Source of the DNA: Shinella sp. WSJ-2
Lineage (GTDB): Bacteria; Pseudomonadota; Alphaproteobacteria; Rhizobiales; Rhizobiaceae
NCBI RefSeq assembly: GCF_003432075.1
Contig: NZ_QWBU01000001.1
Coordinates: 310,001 to 374,000 of the forward strand
Reading direction: 5' to 3'
Length of the DNA stretch: 64,000 bases
Shown: piece by piece, positions 1 through 9,646 of the stretch
Layout of the letters: each line of letters opens with the position of its first letter
How positions within the stretch are numbered: the stretch's first letter is position 1
Program-made: the position numbers and the translations under genes
Notes under the pieces: model-generated
Databases searched by the model: none
What the model was told of the DNA's origin: nothing
Seen by the model: the letters and a program-made list of their open reading frames with translations, nothing else

Positions 1-2251
1 TGCAGTCGAGCGGGTCAAAGGCTATGTCGCCCAGGGCATCCGCCGCGATCGCCCGCTGCAAGCTCGCTTCACCACCTTCACCAAGACCACGCGGCACGCG
101 GGCGAGCGCCAGCGTCAGGTCGGTGAGCAGCCGGCCCTGCGGCGAGACGCCGAAGACGTGCAGGCCGTCGCGGATCTGCATTTCCTTGAGGTCGCAGAGA
201 TAGGCGTCGAGCTTTTGCAGCGCCGTCTCCTCGCCATCGGACTTGGCGATGCCGGCATCGCTGTCGAGGCCGATATCGCGCACGAGATCGAGGATTTGCT
301 TCGTCAGGAGCTTGATGCGGCGCGGATCGCCGCCGGAGGCATCGTAATATTCGTCGACCAGCGCCTCGAGGTCCTTCAGCGGGCCGTAAGTCTCGGCGCG
401 GGTCAAGGGCGGCGTCAGGTGGTCGATGATGACGGCGGCGGAACGGCGCTTGGCCTGGGTACCCTCGCCGGGATCGTTGACGATGAAGGGATAGAGGTGC
501 GGTATCGGGCCGAGCACGGCCTCGGGATAGCACGCCTCCGACAGCGCCAGCGCCTTGCCGGGTAGCCATTCGAGATTGCCGTGTTTGCCCATATGCACGA
601 TGGCATGCGCGCCGTAGTGCAGACGCAGGAAGGCGTAGAACGCGAGATAGCCGTGCGGCGGCACGAGGTCCGGCGAGTGGTAGGTGTCCTTCGGATCGAT
701 ATTGTAACCGCGCGCCGGCTGGATGCCGACCAGCGTCTCGCCGAAACGGGCGAGCGGCAGGGCGAAGACGTCGCCCATCACGAAGGGATCGTCTTCCGGC
801 GCACCCCAGCAAGCGGTCATTTCGTCCCGAATCGATTTCGGAAGTGACGCGAAGAACGCCTTGTAATGATTCAGCGAAAGCGTTTCGCGAATTTCACGGC
901 CATCGCTCGCCGCATTGGTCGGGCCGGCCATCAGATGGGCAATCAGCGCATCGCCATCTTCGGGCAGACCAGCGACGGCATAACCTTCCGCCGCCATGGC
1001 GCGCAGCACTTCCATGGTGCCGGCGGGCGTATCGAGACCGACACCGTTGCCGAGGCGGCCGTCACGGTTGGGATAATTCGCCATGACCAGAGCGACGCGG
1101 CGCTCGGCCGGCTTCGCCCGACGGAGTTTTGCCCAGCCGGCGGCGAGTTTCGCCACGAAGCGAATGCGGTCTTCGACGGGATCGAGGCTGACGATGTTGG
1201 TTTCGACGCGCTCATCGTAACGCGCGGCGGCCTTGAAGGAAACAGCGCGGGAGAGCACGCGGCCATCGACCTCCGGCAGTGAGACATTCATGCCGAGATC
1301 GCGCGCCGTCAGCCCCTGTCCCGAGGCCTCCCACGCCTCACGCGAGGAGCCGGAGAAGACGACCTGCAACACGGGTGCGCCGGTCTCGTCCAGCACGGTC
1401 GGCTTGCGGCCGGCGCCCGGCGCGGAGACGGCGAAGCTCGTCGCGTTCAGCACGACCTCCGGCTGGATTTCGGCAAAGGCGGCGCGAACCGTTTCGATGG
1501 AAACCGGTTCCTTGAGACTGGAGACGAAGAGCGGCAATGCGCGGATACCCTCGGCCGCCAGCGCCTCGATCAGCATTTCTACCGGGCGGGTTTCGCCGCT
1601 CTGGACATAGGCGCGGTAGAAGGAGATGGCAGCAGTCGGAGGTTCATGACCCGCCGGGCCTGCAACCTTTGTGGTCTCTCGCCACGTCTCGACGTCCACG
1701 ACGCCCCGCCCCGGCCACCAGATGCCGGCCTTTTCCAGCGGCGTCGCGGGCTCGGGCCTGTCGCCTCCGAAGGCGACGGCATCCGCGTAAGCGAGGAAAC
1801 TGTCCGCATTGTCGGCACCACCCTCGTTGAGATAGGCCCAGAGGTTTTGGCGATCGGCATCGTCGATGCGGTTAAAGGGGATGAGGCCTTCGTCGACCCT
1901 GTCATCGCCGGGCAAGGCCACGAGCTTGATACCGTTGGCGACAGCCGTCGCCAGCAGGGCTTCCAGCACATAGCGGAAATAGCTGGCGCCGCCGAGGGCG
2001 CGGATGACGATCAGCTTCGCATGGCGGGCCGTGCGCTCGACATAGGTATCGACCGACATCGGATGTGACAGCGTCGCGAGGCTTGCAAGGCGTAGGCGCG
2101 TGTCGCCGCCACGCGCGCGGTGCGCGGCAGCGATGGCGGCGAGTTCGGTATCGGCGGCAGTGAGGAAGAGGATATCGCCCGGCGTCTGGCCGAGGTCGAT
2201 GGCCTCCTTGCCGTCGGCGATGGTGCCCTTCTGGGCTAGCAGGAGATGCAT
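1..2251 (-). CDS. cobN: Cobaltochelatase subunit CobN, N-terminal part (runs off the window)
   Basis: Large ATP-dependent subunit of the aerobic cobaltochelatase CobNST, which inserts cobalt into hydrogenobyrinate a,c-diamide. The reading frame starts at an ATG at 2251 (protein begins MHLLLAQKGTIADGK) and stays open for 750 codons to the window edge. CobN proteins are about 1270 residues, so roughly the C-terminal 40 percent lies outside. Typical CobN stretches are visible, for example LVALPGDDRVDEGLIPFN near residue 110 and AIVHMGKHGNLEWLPGK near residue 555. It is last in the minus-strand series cbtB-cbtA-cobU-cobW, separated from cobW by 340 bp containing RIME-like palindromes, so it may depend partly on its own promoter. 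Confidence 0.95.
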   Translation of the reverse strand, partial: MHLLLAQKGTIADGKEAIDLGQTPGDILFLTAADTELAAIAAAHRARGGDTRLRLASLATLSHPMSVDTYVERTARHAKLIVIRALGGASYFRYVLEALLATAVANGIKLVALPGDDRVDEGLIPFNRIDDADRQNLWAYLNEGGADNADSFLAYADAVAFGGDRPEPATPLEKAGIWWPGRGVVDVETWRETTKVAGPAGHEPPTAAISFYRAYVQSGETRPVEMLIEALAAEGIRALPLFVSSLKEPVSIETVRAAFAEIQPEVVLNATSFAVSAPGAGRKPTVLDETGAPVLQVVFSGSSREAWEASGQGLTARDLGMNVSLPEVDGRVLSRAVSFKAAARYDERVETNIVSLDPVEDRIRFVAKLAAGWAKLRRAKPAERRVALVMANYPNRDGRLGNGVGLDTPAGTMEVLRAMAAEGYAVAGLPEDGDALIAHLMAGPTNAASDGREIRETLSLNHYKAFFASLPKSIRDEMTACWGAPEDDPFVMGDVFALPLARFGETLVGIQPARGYNIDPKDTYHSPDLVPPHGYLAFYAFLRLHYGAHAIVHMGKHGNLEWLPGKALALSEACYPEAVLGPIPHLYPFIVNDPGEGTQAKRRSAAVIIDHLTPPLTRAETYGPLKDLEALVDEYYDASGGDPRRIKLLTKQILDLVRDIGLDSDAGIAKSDGEETALQKLDAYLCDLKEMQIRDGLHVFGVSPQGRLLTDLTLALARVPRGLGEGGEASLQRAIAADALGDIAFDPLDC

Positions 2252-2283
2252 GCCGTGCCTCCCGTCTTAGGCTGTGCCATGCG

Positions 2284-2516
2284 GGTGGATCCTCGGGTCA
2301 AGCCCGAGGATGACGAAGTGGGGAGGAGCGGGTCTACCCCAAACGATCGCCCTGAGCGCACTCGCGAAGGCGGAACGGAGGGCCTCTCTTGTTCCGTACG
2401 CGCGTTTGCCCCCAGGAACCACCGTTGGTTGCCACGTCGCATGTGGAGCGGTTCATTGTGGGCCGGCAGCCCTTCCTCGCCACCGTCATCCTCGGGCTTG
2501 ACCCGAGGATCCACCG
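2284..2516. repeat. Pair of inverted RIME-like palindromic elements between cobN and cobW
   Basis: Two copies of one unit lie in opposite orientation, at about 2286-2312 and 2488-2516. Each carries a stem of 9 bp (ATCCTCGGG / CCCGAGGAT) around a TCAAG-type loop, flanked by matching gtgg/ccac and gac/gtc bases. Palindromes of this kind are dispersed intergenic repeats in Rhizobiales (RIME family). The sequence between the copies has no convincing gene. The element may act as a transcript-processing or attenuation site between cobW and cobN. Confidence 0.75.
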
Positions 2517-2591
2517 GCGCGGCAGGCCGGTATCGGCCGGGCCGCACCGGAAACGAGGACGAGAGGGACTGCTGCACGCTCATGCCGAAAA

Positions 2592-3641
2592 TCACACCGC
2601 CGCGGCGATGGCGGCGCGCACGGCTTGCTCGTCCATGTCGTGCAGGCCGATGACGACGAGACGGGTGCCGCGGGTCTCGCCGGCTGCCCAAGCGCGCTCG
2701 AAGTAGTTGTCGATGCGGCTGCCGACGGCCTGGATGAGCAGGCGCAGCGGCTTGCCGGGCACATCGGCAAAGCCCTTGACGCGCAGTACGTCATGTTCGG
2801 CGATCACGCCCTTGAGGCGCTCGATGAAGGCGGCGGGTTCGGCGATCGCCGGAAGCTCGACGACAAAGCTGTCGAACTCGTCGTGATCGTGCTCCTCGCC
2901 GTTCTCGTGTTCCAGTTCGTGATGCGACTTGCGGTTCGCAATGTCGTCCTCCGTACCGACGCCGAGGCCGAGCAGGACGGCAGCGGCGACCTCGCCGTTC
3001 TTCGCCTCGATCATCGAGGGCTTGCGGGCGATGCGCGAGGCGACTTCGTCGCGCACGGCAAGCACACCGGCAGCGTCGAGAAGATCCGTCTTGTTGAGGA
3101 CGATCAGGTCGGCGGCAGTGAGCTGGTCTTCGAAAAGTTCCTCCAGCGGGCTTTCGTGGTCGAGGTTGTCGTCCTCGACGCGCAGAGCATCGACCTTGTC
3201 GTGGTCATCGGCAAAACGACCGGCGGCGACGGCGGCGCTGTCGACAACAGTGATGACGCCATCGACCGTAACCTGCGTCTTGATTTCCGGCCAGTTGAAG
3301 GCGGCGATCAGCGGCTGCGGCAAAGCGAGACCCGAGGTTTCGATGACGATATGGTCGGGGCGGTTTTCCCGCTCGAGCAGCTTCGACATGGTGGGGATGA
3401 AGTCATCGGCGACGGTGCAGCAGATGCAGCCGTTGGTCAGCTCGATGATGTCGTCTTCCGTGCAGGCTTCCGCGCCGCAGCCTTTCAGCACGTCGCCGTC
3501 GACGCCGAGATCGCCGAATTCGTTGATGATCAGCGCGATGCGCTTGCCGCCGGCATTCTGCAGGAGGTTGCGGATCATCGTGGTCTTGCCCGCGCCGAGA
3601 AAGCCGGTGATGACGGTGGCGGGGATCTTCTGTTGCAGCAT
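2592..3641 (-). CDS. cobW: CobW, G3E-family GTPase of cobalamin biosynthesis
   Basis: COG0523/G3E metal-chaperone GTPase of 349 residues, thought to supply cobalt to the aerobic cobaltochelatase. The Walker A motif GFLGAGKTTM is near residue 13, the metal-binding CxCC motif (NGCICCTV) near residue 70, an NKTDLL guanine-specificity motif near residue 182, and a histidine-rich segment (HHELEHENGEEHDHDE) near residue 240. The C-terminal CobW_C domain follows. It starts 3 bp after the cobU stop codon and is almost certainly cotranscribed with it under the upstream B12 riboswitch. Confidence 0.96.
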   Translation of the reverse strand: MLQQKIPATVITGFLGAGKTTMIRNLLQNAGGKRIALIINEFGDLGVDGDVLKGCGAEACTEDDIIELTNGCICCTVADDFIPTMSKLLERENRPDHIVIETSGLALPQPLIAAFNWPEIKTQVTVDGVITVVDSAAVAAGRFADDHDKVDALRVEDDNLDHESPLEELFEDQLTAADLIVLNKTDLLDAAGVLAVRDEVASRIARKPSMIEAKNGEVAAAVLLGLGVGTEDDIANRKSHHELEHENGEEHDHDEFDSFVVELPAIAEPAAFIERLKGVIAEHDVLRVKGFADVPGKPLRLLIQAVGSRIDNYFERAWAAGETRGTRLVVIGLHDMDEQAVRAAIAAAV

Positions 3642-3644
3642 GGC

Positions 3645-4169
3645 TCAACCCTTCATTTTCAGCGGCAGTCCGGCCGCAACGAAATACACTTCCGGTACGA
3701 GCGCCGCCACCTGCTGGTGGAGCCGCCCGGCATGGTCGCGAAAATCGCGCGCCATGCGGTTTTCAGGCACGATGCCCAGGCCGACTTCGTTCGATACGAA
3801 GACCAGGCGGCCCGGCGCGTCCTCGATAGCCGACAATAGGCCGGCGAATTCCTGTGCGATATCCCGCTCGTCCAGCATCAGATTGGTCAGCCAGAGCGTC
3901 AGGCAATCGATGAGGACCGCTCGGTCCTCGCGCGCCACATCCTTGATGCAGGCCGCGAGTGCAAGCGGTTCCTCGTGCGTTTCCCAGCCTTTTCCGCGAT
4001 CTTCCCGGTGTTTGGCGATGCGCTCACGCATCTCGTCGTCCCAGGCGCGGCCGGTGGCAATATAATGACGCGAAAGGCCGGTCTCGGCGACCAGCCTTTC
4101 GGCAAAAGCGGATTTTCCGGAACGCGCACCGCCCAGAACCAGGACGGCTCCGGGCGATGTCTGTTTCAT
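3645..4169 (-). CDS. cobU: Bifunctional adenosylcobinamide kinase / GTP:adenosylcobinamide-phosphate guanylyltransferase
   Basis: CobU (CobP in Pseudomonas denitrificans nomenclature), 174 residues, a full-length family member. It phosphorylates adenosylcobinamide and then transfers GMP during nucleotide-loop assembly. The P-loop [12 protein letters not shown] is near residue 12, the guanylylation-histidine region (SRHYIATG) follows near 36, and the conserved [15 protein letters not shown] segment is near 125. The ATG at 4169 was chosen because it follows the cbtA stop by one base and begins right before the P-loop strand; an upstream in-frame extension has no CobU-like sequence. Confidence 0.95.
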   Translation of the reverse strand: MKQTSPGAVLVLGGARSGKSAFAERLVAETGLSRHYIATGRAWDDEMRERIAKHREDRGKGWETHEEPLALAACIKDVAREDRAVLIDCLTLWLTNLMLDERDIAQEFAGLLSAIEDAPGRLVFVSNEVGLGIVPENRMARDFRDHAGRLHQQVAALVPEVYFVAAGLPLKMKG

Positions 4170-4170
4170 A

Positions 4171-4956
4171 TCAGGCTGCCTTGGCGATCTTCTCGTTGGC
4201 AAAGCCGAGCGAGAGGCCGAGCACGATCCAGAAGAACAGCGTCGTGGCAAGTGCTGCGACGGCGAACTCCGCGCCGAGAACGGCCGGAACGTTGCTGGAG
4301 ATGTCGGAGGGCTGCGGCGCACCATAGACCTGCGGTGCGGCGAGAAGCACGACACCGACGATCTTGGCGAGGATGCCCGGCTTCAGGAACAGCAGGTAAA
4401 GACCCGCCGCCGAAAGGGCGACCGTCGCAACCCACCAGATCTGGCGCTGGGTCAGATCGGCAGCCGGGAAGCCCGGAAGCTCCGGCGGCAGGCCGATGGC
4501 CGGCAGCATATGCACGGCAAGCCAGCCGGCAGCACCCCACAGCGCACCATTGGCAACGGTGATGGGATTGCCCGAAACGAGGCTGAAGCCGGCGAGCAGC
4601 AGGGCAAAGCCGGTGCCCGTGACGAGGTTTGCCAGAAGTGTGCCGGAGAAGCGGCTCATGCCGAACATGATGCCGCCGTCCTCGTGGTCCTCGCCCTCAT
4701 GGGCATAGGCAACCGAGATCGGCGAGAGCGCCGAGGCGACGTCGAAGATCACAGCGCCGAGCGAGGAGTGTTCCTGCGTCGTGGCAGCGCCATCTGATGT
4801 CGCGGGCGTGGTGCCCTCACCGGCCGGGGCGGCTTCACCCTCGAACTCTTCGGCGTGCAGAATCAACGGCACGACTCTGGCCTCCTGGGCGGCCGTCATG
4901 AGCACGCCGGAGAACAGCCCGGCCACCAGAGCGGCCAGGAGATAACGAACGATCAT
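4171..4956 (-). CDS. cbtA: CbtA, predicted cobalt transporter membrane subunit
   Basis: CbtA-family integral membrane protein of 261 residues, predicted with CbtB to import cobalt. Several hydrophobic segments are visible, starting with an N-terminal one ([17 protein letters not shown]). A loop rich in histidine and acid ([13 protein letters not shown], near residue 88) looks like a metal-binding site. It lies 12 bp after cbtB and one base before cobU, inside the B12-riboswitch-led operon. That setting fits cobalt uptake for corrin synthesis. Confidence 0.92.
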   Translation of the reverse strand: MIVRYLLAALVAGLFSGVLMTAAQEARVVPLILHAEEFEGEAAPAGEGTTPATSDGAATTQEHSSLGAVIFDVASALSPISVAYAHEGEDHEDGGIMFGMSRFSGTLLANLVTGTGFALLLAGFSLVSGNPITVANGALWGAAGWLAVHMLPAIGLPPELPGFPAADLTQRQIWWVATVALSAAGLYLLFLKPGILAKIVGVVLLAAPQVYGAPQPSDISSNVPAVLGAEFAVAALATTLFFWIVLGLSLGFANEKIAKAA

Positions 4957-4968
4957 GTCGGAAACTCC

Positions 4969-5145
4969 TTAGTGGCAGGGAAAGCCGTAGGAGTGACGCG
5001 TGTCGTGCGCCGTGTCGTGCAGCACGGCCGAATTCGCAAGGCCCGCGCCCAAGACGAGGAAGGCGCCGAGCAGCAGGGCGAAAACGCCGGCAACGAGACG
5101 ATCGTTTGCGGAAAGGACAACAGAAGACGTGGTAGAAACAGCCAT
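4969..5145 (-). CDS. cbtB: CbtB, small cobalt transporter subunit
   Basis: A protein of 58 residues with a single hydrophobic helix (LVAGVFALLLGAFLVLGAGL) and the CbtB-type C-terminal tail with histidines and a final CH (HDTAHDTRHSYGFPCH), which probably coordinates cobalt. The ATG at 5145 has a GGAGG ribosome-binding site 6 bases upstream. Longer in-frame starts would translate the riboswitch leader and are rejected. It is the first gene after the B12 riboswitch. Confidence 0.92.
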   Translation of the reverse strand: MAVSTTSSVVLSANDRLVAGVFALLLGAFLVLGAGLANSAVLHDTAHDTRHSYGFPCH

Positions 5146-5194
5146 GACAACCTCCGTGCAGGCAGCGGGGAAAATTCCCCTGGGCGGGCGATAT

Positions 5195-5412
5195 GCCCTC
5201 ATTGTCTGGCAGGTCTCCTGGCTCGCAGCGTCCGGCGCATAAGCGCCTTCGGTCCGCCCTCGCCTTCCCAGGTTTTCCGGCAATCACGAGAGGCGGACGA
5301 TTCGTAGAAAAAGAGGCGTCCAACCCCGGCTATCGTGATGCCACCCAGTGGCTTTTCCGGCTGGTCATCCTTTCGCGATTTCAGGCACCATTGCCCTTGG
5401 CCGCAAAAATTC
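5195..5412 (-). promoter_or_regulatory. Cobalamin (B12) riboswitch upstream of cbtB
   Basis: On the minus strand the leader contains the conserved B12 box (GAGCCAGGAGACCTGCC) at about 5208-5224 and, 160 bases upstream, the GGTGCCTGAAA 5' element at about 5379-5389. GGGAAGGCGAGGGCGG-type core sequence lies between. This order and spacing are characteristic of adenosylcobalamin riboswitches. A short hairpin (5167-5180, GGGGAA/TTCCCC arms) between the B12 box and the cbtB ribosome-binding site is a candidate expression platform. High adenosylcobalamin should repress cbtBA-cobU-cobW. Confidence 0.93.
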
Positions 5413-5635
5413 TCCCGTCCGGATGGGCGTTCCTCGCTACTCTACAGTCGCGGGGTCGGCCGTGATTGCAGCGCCCTGATTGGGTCCACCGCGTCACATT
5501 CCCATTTACTCCCCGGTCCGTTTCCGGACCAAGGAACCATCCAATATCGCTGATGATTATGCTTCCCGCCCCGGGAAGTCAATCGACCGGCAGCGGCATG
5601 GCCTGTGCCAAAACCGCCGTCCGGCCGTCGCAAAC

Positions 5636-7549
5636 TCAATAGCCGGGGATGATCACCACGCCGCCGCCATCGTTGTAATAGCCGTCGTCGCGATAGTAGG
5701 GGCCGTCATAGTAGCCATCGACGGGGCCTTCAAGCACGTCGTAGTCGCGCTGCTGGTAGCGACGCTGGCGATTCTGTCGGGCCTGCCGCGTCTCGGCATA
5801 TTGTGCGGCTTCGCGCAACGCGCGGAACTGCTGGCGCGGCAGGTAGCCGTCCGCGCGATAGCCGGACGCGCCCTGCCAGGCGGCGATCGCCGCGCGAGAG
5901 CGCGGGCCGAAGACGCCGTCGGCACCATAAGTGTTGTAGCCGAGCAGGCTCAGGTAGCGCTGGGCCTGGGCACGAACGGAGCGATCCATATAGGTCTCGC
6001 GCGGATCGACGACCGGCTCAGCCTTGCGCGTGGTTTCCGCGGTTGCCGTATCCTCGTCCATCTGCGTTTCAGGCTTGGCGCTCAGGGCGGCGATGCGCTT
6101 GCGGGCGTCATCGACATAGCGACCCTGGGGATACTGGTAGAGATAGTCCTTGTAAGCCTTCTCCGAACCATCGGCGACAGCGCCCTGGAATGTCTTGTCT
6201 TCCGCACGTTTCGCGGCCTCCGCCTCTTCGACGGCGCGCGCGCCATTGTCGTTGTCGGCGTCCTGCGGCGCGTTTTCACGCGCAGCCGTCGCATCATCCG
6301 CGCTATCGGCCGGTTCCTGGCTATCCGCGGGCTTCTGGGCAGCGGCGGCCTCTTCGGCGCGCTTCTCTGCCTCATCGGCAAGACGCGCGGCTTCCGCGGC
6401 CTTGGCTTCGGCATCGGCCGCCGCCTTGGCAGCCTCGGCCTTCAGGCGTTCGACTTCCGCAGTCTTCTCTTCGGCGAGCTTGCGGGCAGCGGCTGCCTCC
6501 TCCTCGATCTTGGCCTTCTCGGCGGCGGCAACCTTTTCCGCCTCGATGCGCTTGGCCTCGGCCTCCTGACGGGCAGCCGCTTCCTCTTCGGCACGGGCCT
6601 TCTCAGCCGCAGCAGCCTCTTCGGCCTTCTGGCGATCCGCCTCGGCCTTCAAGCGTGCGGCCTCTTCAGCCTTGGCCTTCTCGGCAGCGGCATCCGCTTC
6701 CGCCTTCAGGCGCTCGGCGTCGGCCGCCTGCTTTTCGGCAACCGCACGGGCTTCCGCTTCCTTCTGCTCGGCTTCAGCCTTCAGGCGGGCAGCCTCTTCA
6801 GCCTTTGCCTTTTCCGCCGCAGCGGCTTCAACCTTGGCCTTTTCTTCCGCCGCAGCCTTTTCTTCGGCGAGCTTGCGGGCGGCGGCGGCTTCCTCGGCCT
6901 GCTTGGCCTCGGCTTCCGCCTTCAGGCGCGCGGCCTCCTGCTCGGCCTTGGCCTTTTCCGCCTCGGCAGCCTTCTGCGCCTCTTCCGCAGCCTTCTTCGC
7001 CTCGGCCGCCTTCAGGGCCTCCTCTTCGGCTTTCTTGGCTTCGGCCGCCTTCTGGGCTTCGTCTGCGGCCTTCTTCGCTTCGGCGGCTTTGCGGGTCTCC
7101 TCTTCAGCCTTGGTCTTTTCAGCCTCAGCGGCTTTCTGCGCCTCTTCCGCCTGCTTGGCCTCGGCCGCCTTCTTCGCCTCTTCGTCCGCCTTCGCCTTCT
7201 CGGCAGCGGCGGCTTCCTCGGCCTTTGCCTTGGCTTCCGCCTCGGCGGTCACGCTCTTGGCGGGCTTCTCCTTGGCGGCTGCCTGCAATTCGGCGATGCG
7301 CAGACGGGCCATGGAGGCGAAGGTGCCGTTGGGATATTGCTTCAGATAGCCCTCATACTGGGCGACATCGCTGCCGGAAGAAACCTTCTGCCAGAGCGAA
7401 AACTCCTCCTCCCAGCGCTTGCCAGCGCTGCCGGCTTCCTTGCCGGTGGCGGCCTGCGCGAAGGCAACGGCGGGCGTGCCGGCCAGCGAGAGCCCGAGAA
7501 GGCCGGCCAGAACGGAGCGTGCGAGAGGTCCAGAACCCATATATCTCAC
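5636..7549 (-). CDS. Periplasmic Ala/Glu/Lys-rich coiled-coil protein with C-terminal peptidoglycan-binding domain
   Basis: A protein of 637 residues with four visible parts. There is a signal peptide (VLAGLLGLSLAGTPAVAFAQA). A short TPR-like unit (WQKVSSGSDVAQYEGYLKQ) occupies residues 45-85, and a similar unit recurs near 455 (YKDYLYQYPQGRYVDDAR). A continuous A/E/K-rich heptad coiled coil runs from about 100 to 420. A PG_binding_1 domain (AQRYLSLLGYNTYGADGVFG) lies near 530-590, followed by a Tyr/Asp/Arg-rich tail ending VVIIPGY. It resembles TolA-like spacers tethering the envelope to peptidoglycan. Its position between the B12 riboswitch and cobQ looks incidental. The exact function is unknown. 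Confidence 0.88.
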   Translation of the reverse strand: MRYMGSGPLARSVLAGLLGLSLAGTPAVAFAQAATGKEAGSAGKRWEEEFSLWQKVSSGSDVAQYEGYLKQYPNGTFASMARLRIAELQAAAKEKPAKSVTAEAEAKAKAEEAAAAEKAKADEEAKKAAEAKQAEEAQKAAEAEKTKAEEETRKAAEAKKAADEAQKAAEAKKAEEEALKAAEAKKAAEEAQKAAEAEKAKAEQEAARLKAEAEAKQAEEAAAARKLAEEKAAAEEKAKVEAAAAEKAKAEEAARLKAEAEQKEAEARAVAEKQAADAERLKAEADAAAEKAKAEEAARLKAEADRQKAEEAAAAEKARAEEEAAARQEAEAKRIEAEKVAAAEKAKIEEEAAAARKLAEEKTAEVERLKAEAAKAAADAEAKAAEAARLADEAEKRAEEAAAAQKPADSQEPADSADDATAARENAPQDADNDNGARAVEEAEAAKRAEDKTFQGAVADGSEKAYKDYLYQYPQGRYVDDARKRIAALSAKPETQMDEDTATAETTRKAEPVVDPRETYMDRSVRAQAQRYLSLLGYNTYGADGVFGPRSRAAIAAWQGASGYRADGYLPRQQFRALREAAQYAETRQARQNRQRRYQQRDYDVLEGPVDGYYDGPYYRDDGYYNDGGGVVIIPGY

Positions 7550-7691
7550 CCTTTTGGATCGCGCGGGGCGCCTGCGCCCGGTCGTCCGGGCGGATTTCCA
7601 TCACTCCTCGCACCGAATTCTGGCGCAACTTTGGTGCGGCAGAGCGGCTGTGGGGAACCTGATGGCTGTACGTTTGAGCGTGCTGATTTAA

Positions 7692-9152
7692 TCAGGCCGG
7701 TTGCAGGAGACCATCGAGCCAGGCGGGATCGAGAACCGATTCCAGCTCCGCCGCCACGCCATCGAGCGCGGCATCGACGCTTGCGCGATAGTCGAAGCCA
7801 CCGCCCTCGATGCCGAAATCGGCGAGAAGCCGGGCGCGATACGCGTCGCTGGACAGGAGCCCGTGCAGATAGGTGCCCATGACCCGCCCATCAGCGGAGA
7901 CCGCGCCATCCGGCCGCCCATCGATGCTGACGGAGGGACGAAGCACATCCGGACCGGTGGTGCGGCCGAGATGGATCTCGTAGCCTTCCAGCGGCACGTC
8001 ATATTGCAGCGAGCGGGCGCTGCTGTTGCGGACGGTCTTTTCCGGCGCCATCTCGGTTTCAACGGCGAGCAGCCCCAGCCCCTCGACTTCGCGCTCGCTT
8101 CCCTCGATGCCGAGCGGATCGGTGACGCGCTGCCCGAGCATCTGGTAGCCGCCGCAAATGCCGATGACACGGCCGCCGCGGCGCATATGAAGCTGAAGGT
8201 CCCTGTCCCAGCCGGCAGCGCGGAAATCGCGCAGGTCGGAAATGGTGGATTTCGAGCCCGGCAGCACGACGAGCCCGGCATCGGCCGGAAGCCGCTCGCC
8301 CGGCCGCACGAAGACGAGATCGACCTGCGGCTCGGCCTTGAGCGGGTCCAGATCGTCGAAATTGGCGATGCGCGGCAGAACGGGTACGGCGACCTTCAAT
8401 GCCCCTGCCCCGCCCTTGGCGAGCCGCTCCAGCACGACGGAATCCTCCGCCGGCAGATGGGCCGCCTGCTTCAGCCACGGCACGACGCCGAAACAGGGCC
8501 AGCCGGTAAAGCGGGCGATCTCGGAAATGCCGCTGTCGAACAGAGTGACGTCACCACGGAACTTGTTGATGAGATATCCCGTCACCATGCGCCGGTCTTC
8601 CTCCGGCAGGATGGCATGGATGCCGACCAGCGAGGCGATGACGCCGCCGCGATCGATATCGCCGACCAGCACGACCGGCACATTCGCCCGCGTCGCAAAG
8701 CCCATATTGGCGATATCGCCGGCACGCAGGTTTATTTCCGCCGGCGATCCCGCCCCTTCCACGACGACGAGATCGGCACCGTCGCTGACGATCCCGAAAC
8801 TTTCCATCACCGCGCCCATAAGCTTCGGCTTCAGCGCCTGATAGTCGCGCCCCTTGGCCTGCCCGAACACATGGCCTTGCAGGATAATCTGGCTGCCGAC
8901 ATCCGACTGCGGCTTCAATAGCACAGGGTTCATGTGCACGGAGGACGGCACGCGGGCGGCGAGCGATTGCAACCATTGCGCCCGGCCGATCTCGCCGCCA
9001 TCGGCCGAAACGGCGGCGTTGTTGGACATGTTCTGCGGCTTGAAGGGGCGCACCTTCAGCCCGCGATTGGCGGCGATGCGGCAGAGCCCTGCCACCAATA
9101 CCGTTTTTCCGACATCCGAGCCGGTGCCCTGAAGCATGATCGTTCTCACCAT
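7692..9152 (-). CDS. cobQ: Cobyric acid synthase CobQ
   Basis: Glutamine-dependent amidotransferase of 486 residues that amidates carboxylates b, d, e and g of adenosylcobyrinic acid a,c-diamide. The N-terminal dethiobiotin-synthetase-like ATPase domain opens with [18 protein letters not shown]. The C-terminal class I glutaminase domain has the nucleophile cysteine in [10 protein letters not shown] near residue 332 and the catalytic histidine in GTYLHGLL near 427. Length and motifs are complete. It is oriented like the other cob genes but separated from them by the coiled-coil gene. Confidence 0.97.
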   Translation of the reverse strand: MVRTIMLQGTGSDVGKTVLVAGLCRIAANRGLKVRPFKPQNMSNNAAVSADGGEIGRAQWLQSLAARVPSSVHMNPVLLKPQSDVGSQIILQGHVFGQAKGRDYQALKPKLMGAVMESFGIVSDGADLVVVEGAGSPAEINLRAGDIANMGFATRANVPVVLVGDIDRGGVIASLVGIHAILPEEDRRMVTGYLINKFRGDVTLFDSGISEIARFTGWPCFGVVPWLKQAAHLPAEDSVVLERLAKGGAGALKVAVPVLPRIANFDDLDPLKAEPQVDLVFVRPGERLPADAGLVVLPGSKSTISDLRDFRAAGWDRDLQLHMRRGGRVIGICGGYQMLGQRVTDPLGIEGSEREVEGLGLLAVETEMAPEKTVRNSSARSLQYDVPLEGYEIHLGRTTGPDVLRPSVSIDGRPDGAVSADGRVMGTYLHGLLSSDAYRARLLADFGIEGGGFDYRASVDAALDGVAAELESVLDPAWLDGLLQPA

Positions 9153-9397
9153 GACGCCCTCCTAGCATTCGGCTCCGCCGCCGAAAAGCCCTGATTTACC
9201 GCAATCTTGCCGCAATTGGCGGCTGCGCTCCGATGTATTTCCGCAACAGACCGCCATGCAAAACAGGCATGGCTGACCTGCTGATCCGTTTGCGACATTT
9301 TGCGCCGTGAACGATCGTGACTTTCGGGCTGATCGCACCTATATCACCACCATCAGACAGCCGAGGCGCGTGGCTTCGGATTTTTAGGACAAAGACC

Positions 9398-9541
9398 ATG
9401 CTGTTCATCTTCAGCAAGCCGAACTTCGTACAGATCGCCTGGAACGGCGTCGCCCCCAAGAGCCAGTCCCGCGTGCGCAACGTCGTCATGGATGCGCCGT
9501 TCGGCCCGCTCGGCTTCATCCGCACGCGCAACGTCGGCTGA
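9398..9541 (+). CDS. Small hypothetical protein (47 aa)
   Basis: A 47-codon frame starting MLFIFSKPNFVQIAWNGV and ending FGPLGFIRTRNVG. It is not a family I recognise. A weak purine-rich stretch (GGACAAAG) precedes the ATG at 9398, and a strong intrinsic terminator begins 38 bases after the stop. That combination supports a short monocistronic mRNA, so either a real small protein or the coding part of a dual-function RNA. A longer in-frame start at 9317 exists but has no ribosome-binding site. Confidence 0.5.
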   Translation: MLFIFSKPNFVQIAWNGVAPKSQSRVRNVVMDAPFGPLGFIRTRNVG

Positions 9542-9580
9542 TCCTTCGAGCGCGACGTCAGGTCCGCTCGCATATGACGT

Positions 9581-9610
9581 CGCCTCTCTCCGGGAGGCGG
9601 CGTTTTTCTT
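9581..9610 (+). terminator. Intrinsic terminator after the 47-aa small gene
   Basis: An 8-bp stem (CGCCTCTC pairing with GGGAGGCG, including one G-T pair) with a 3-base loop is followed by a T-rich tail (cgtttttctttg). Confidence 0.8.
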
Positions 9611-9646
9611 TGTCTGCAATCGGAAAACGGCGCCCTGAAACGGCGA

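Noticed and set aside
5480-7882. Very long open frame on the plus strand opposite the coiled-coil gene
   Set aside because: It is the low-complexity mirror (Leu/Gly/Arg-rich) of the A/E/K-rich gene on the minus strand, has no homology-like motifs and no start signal.
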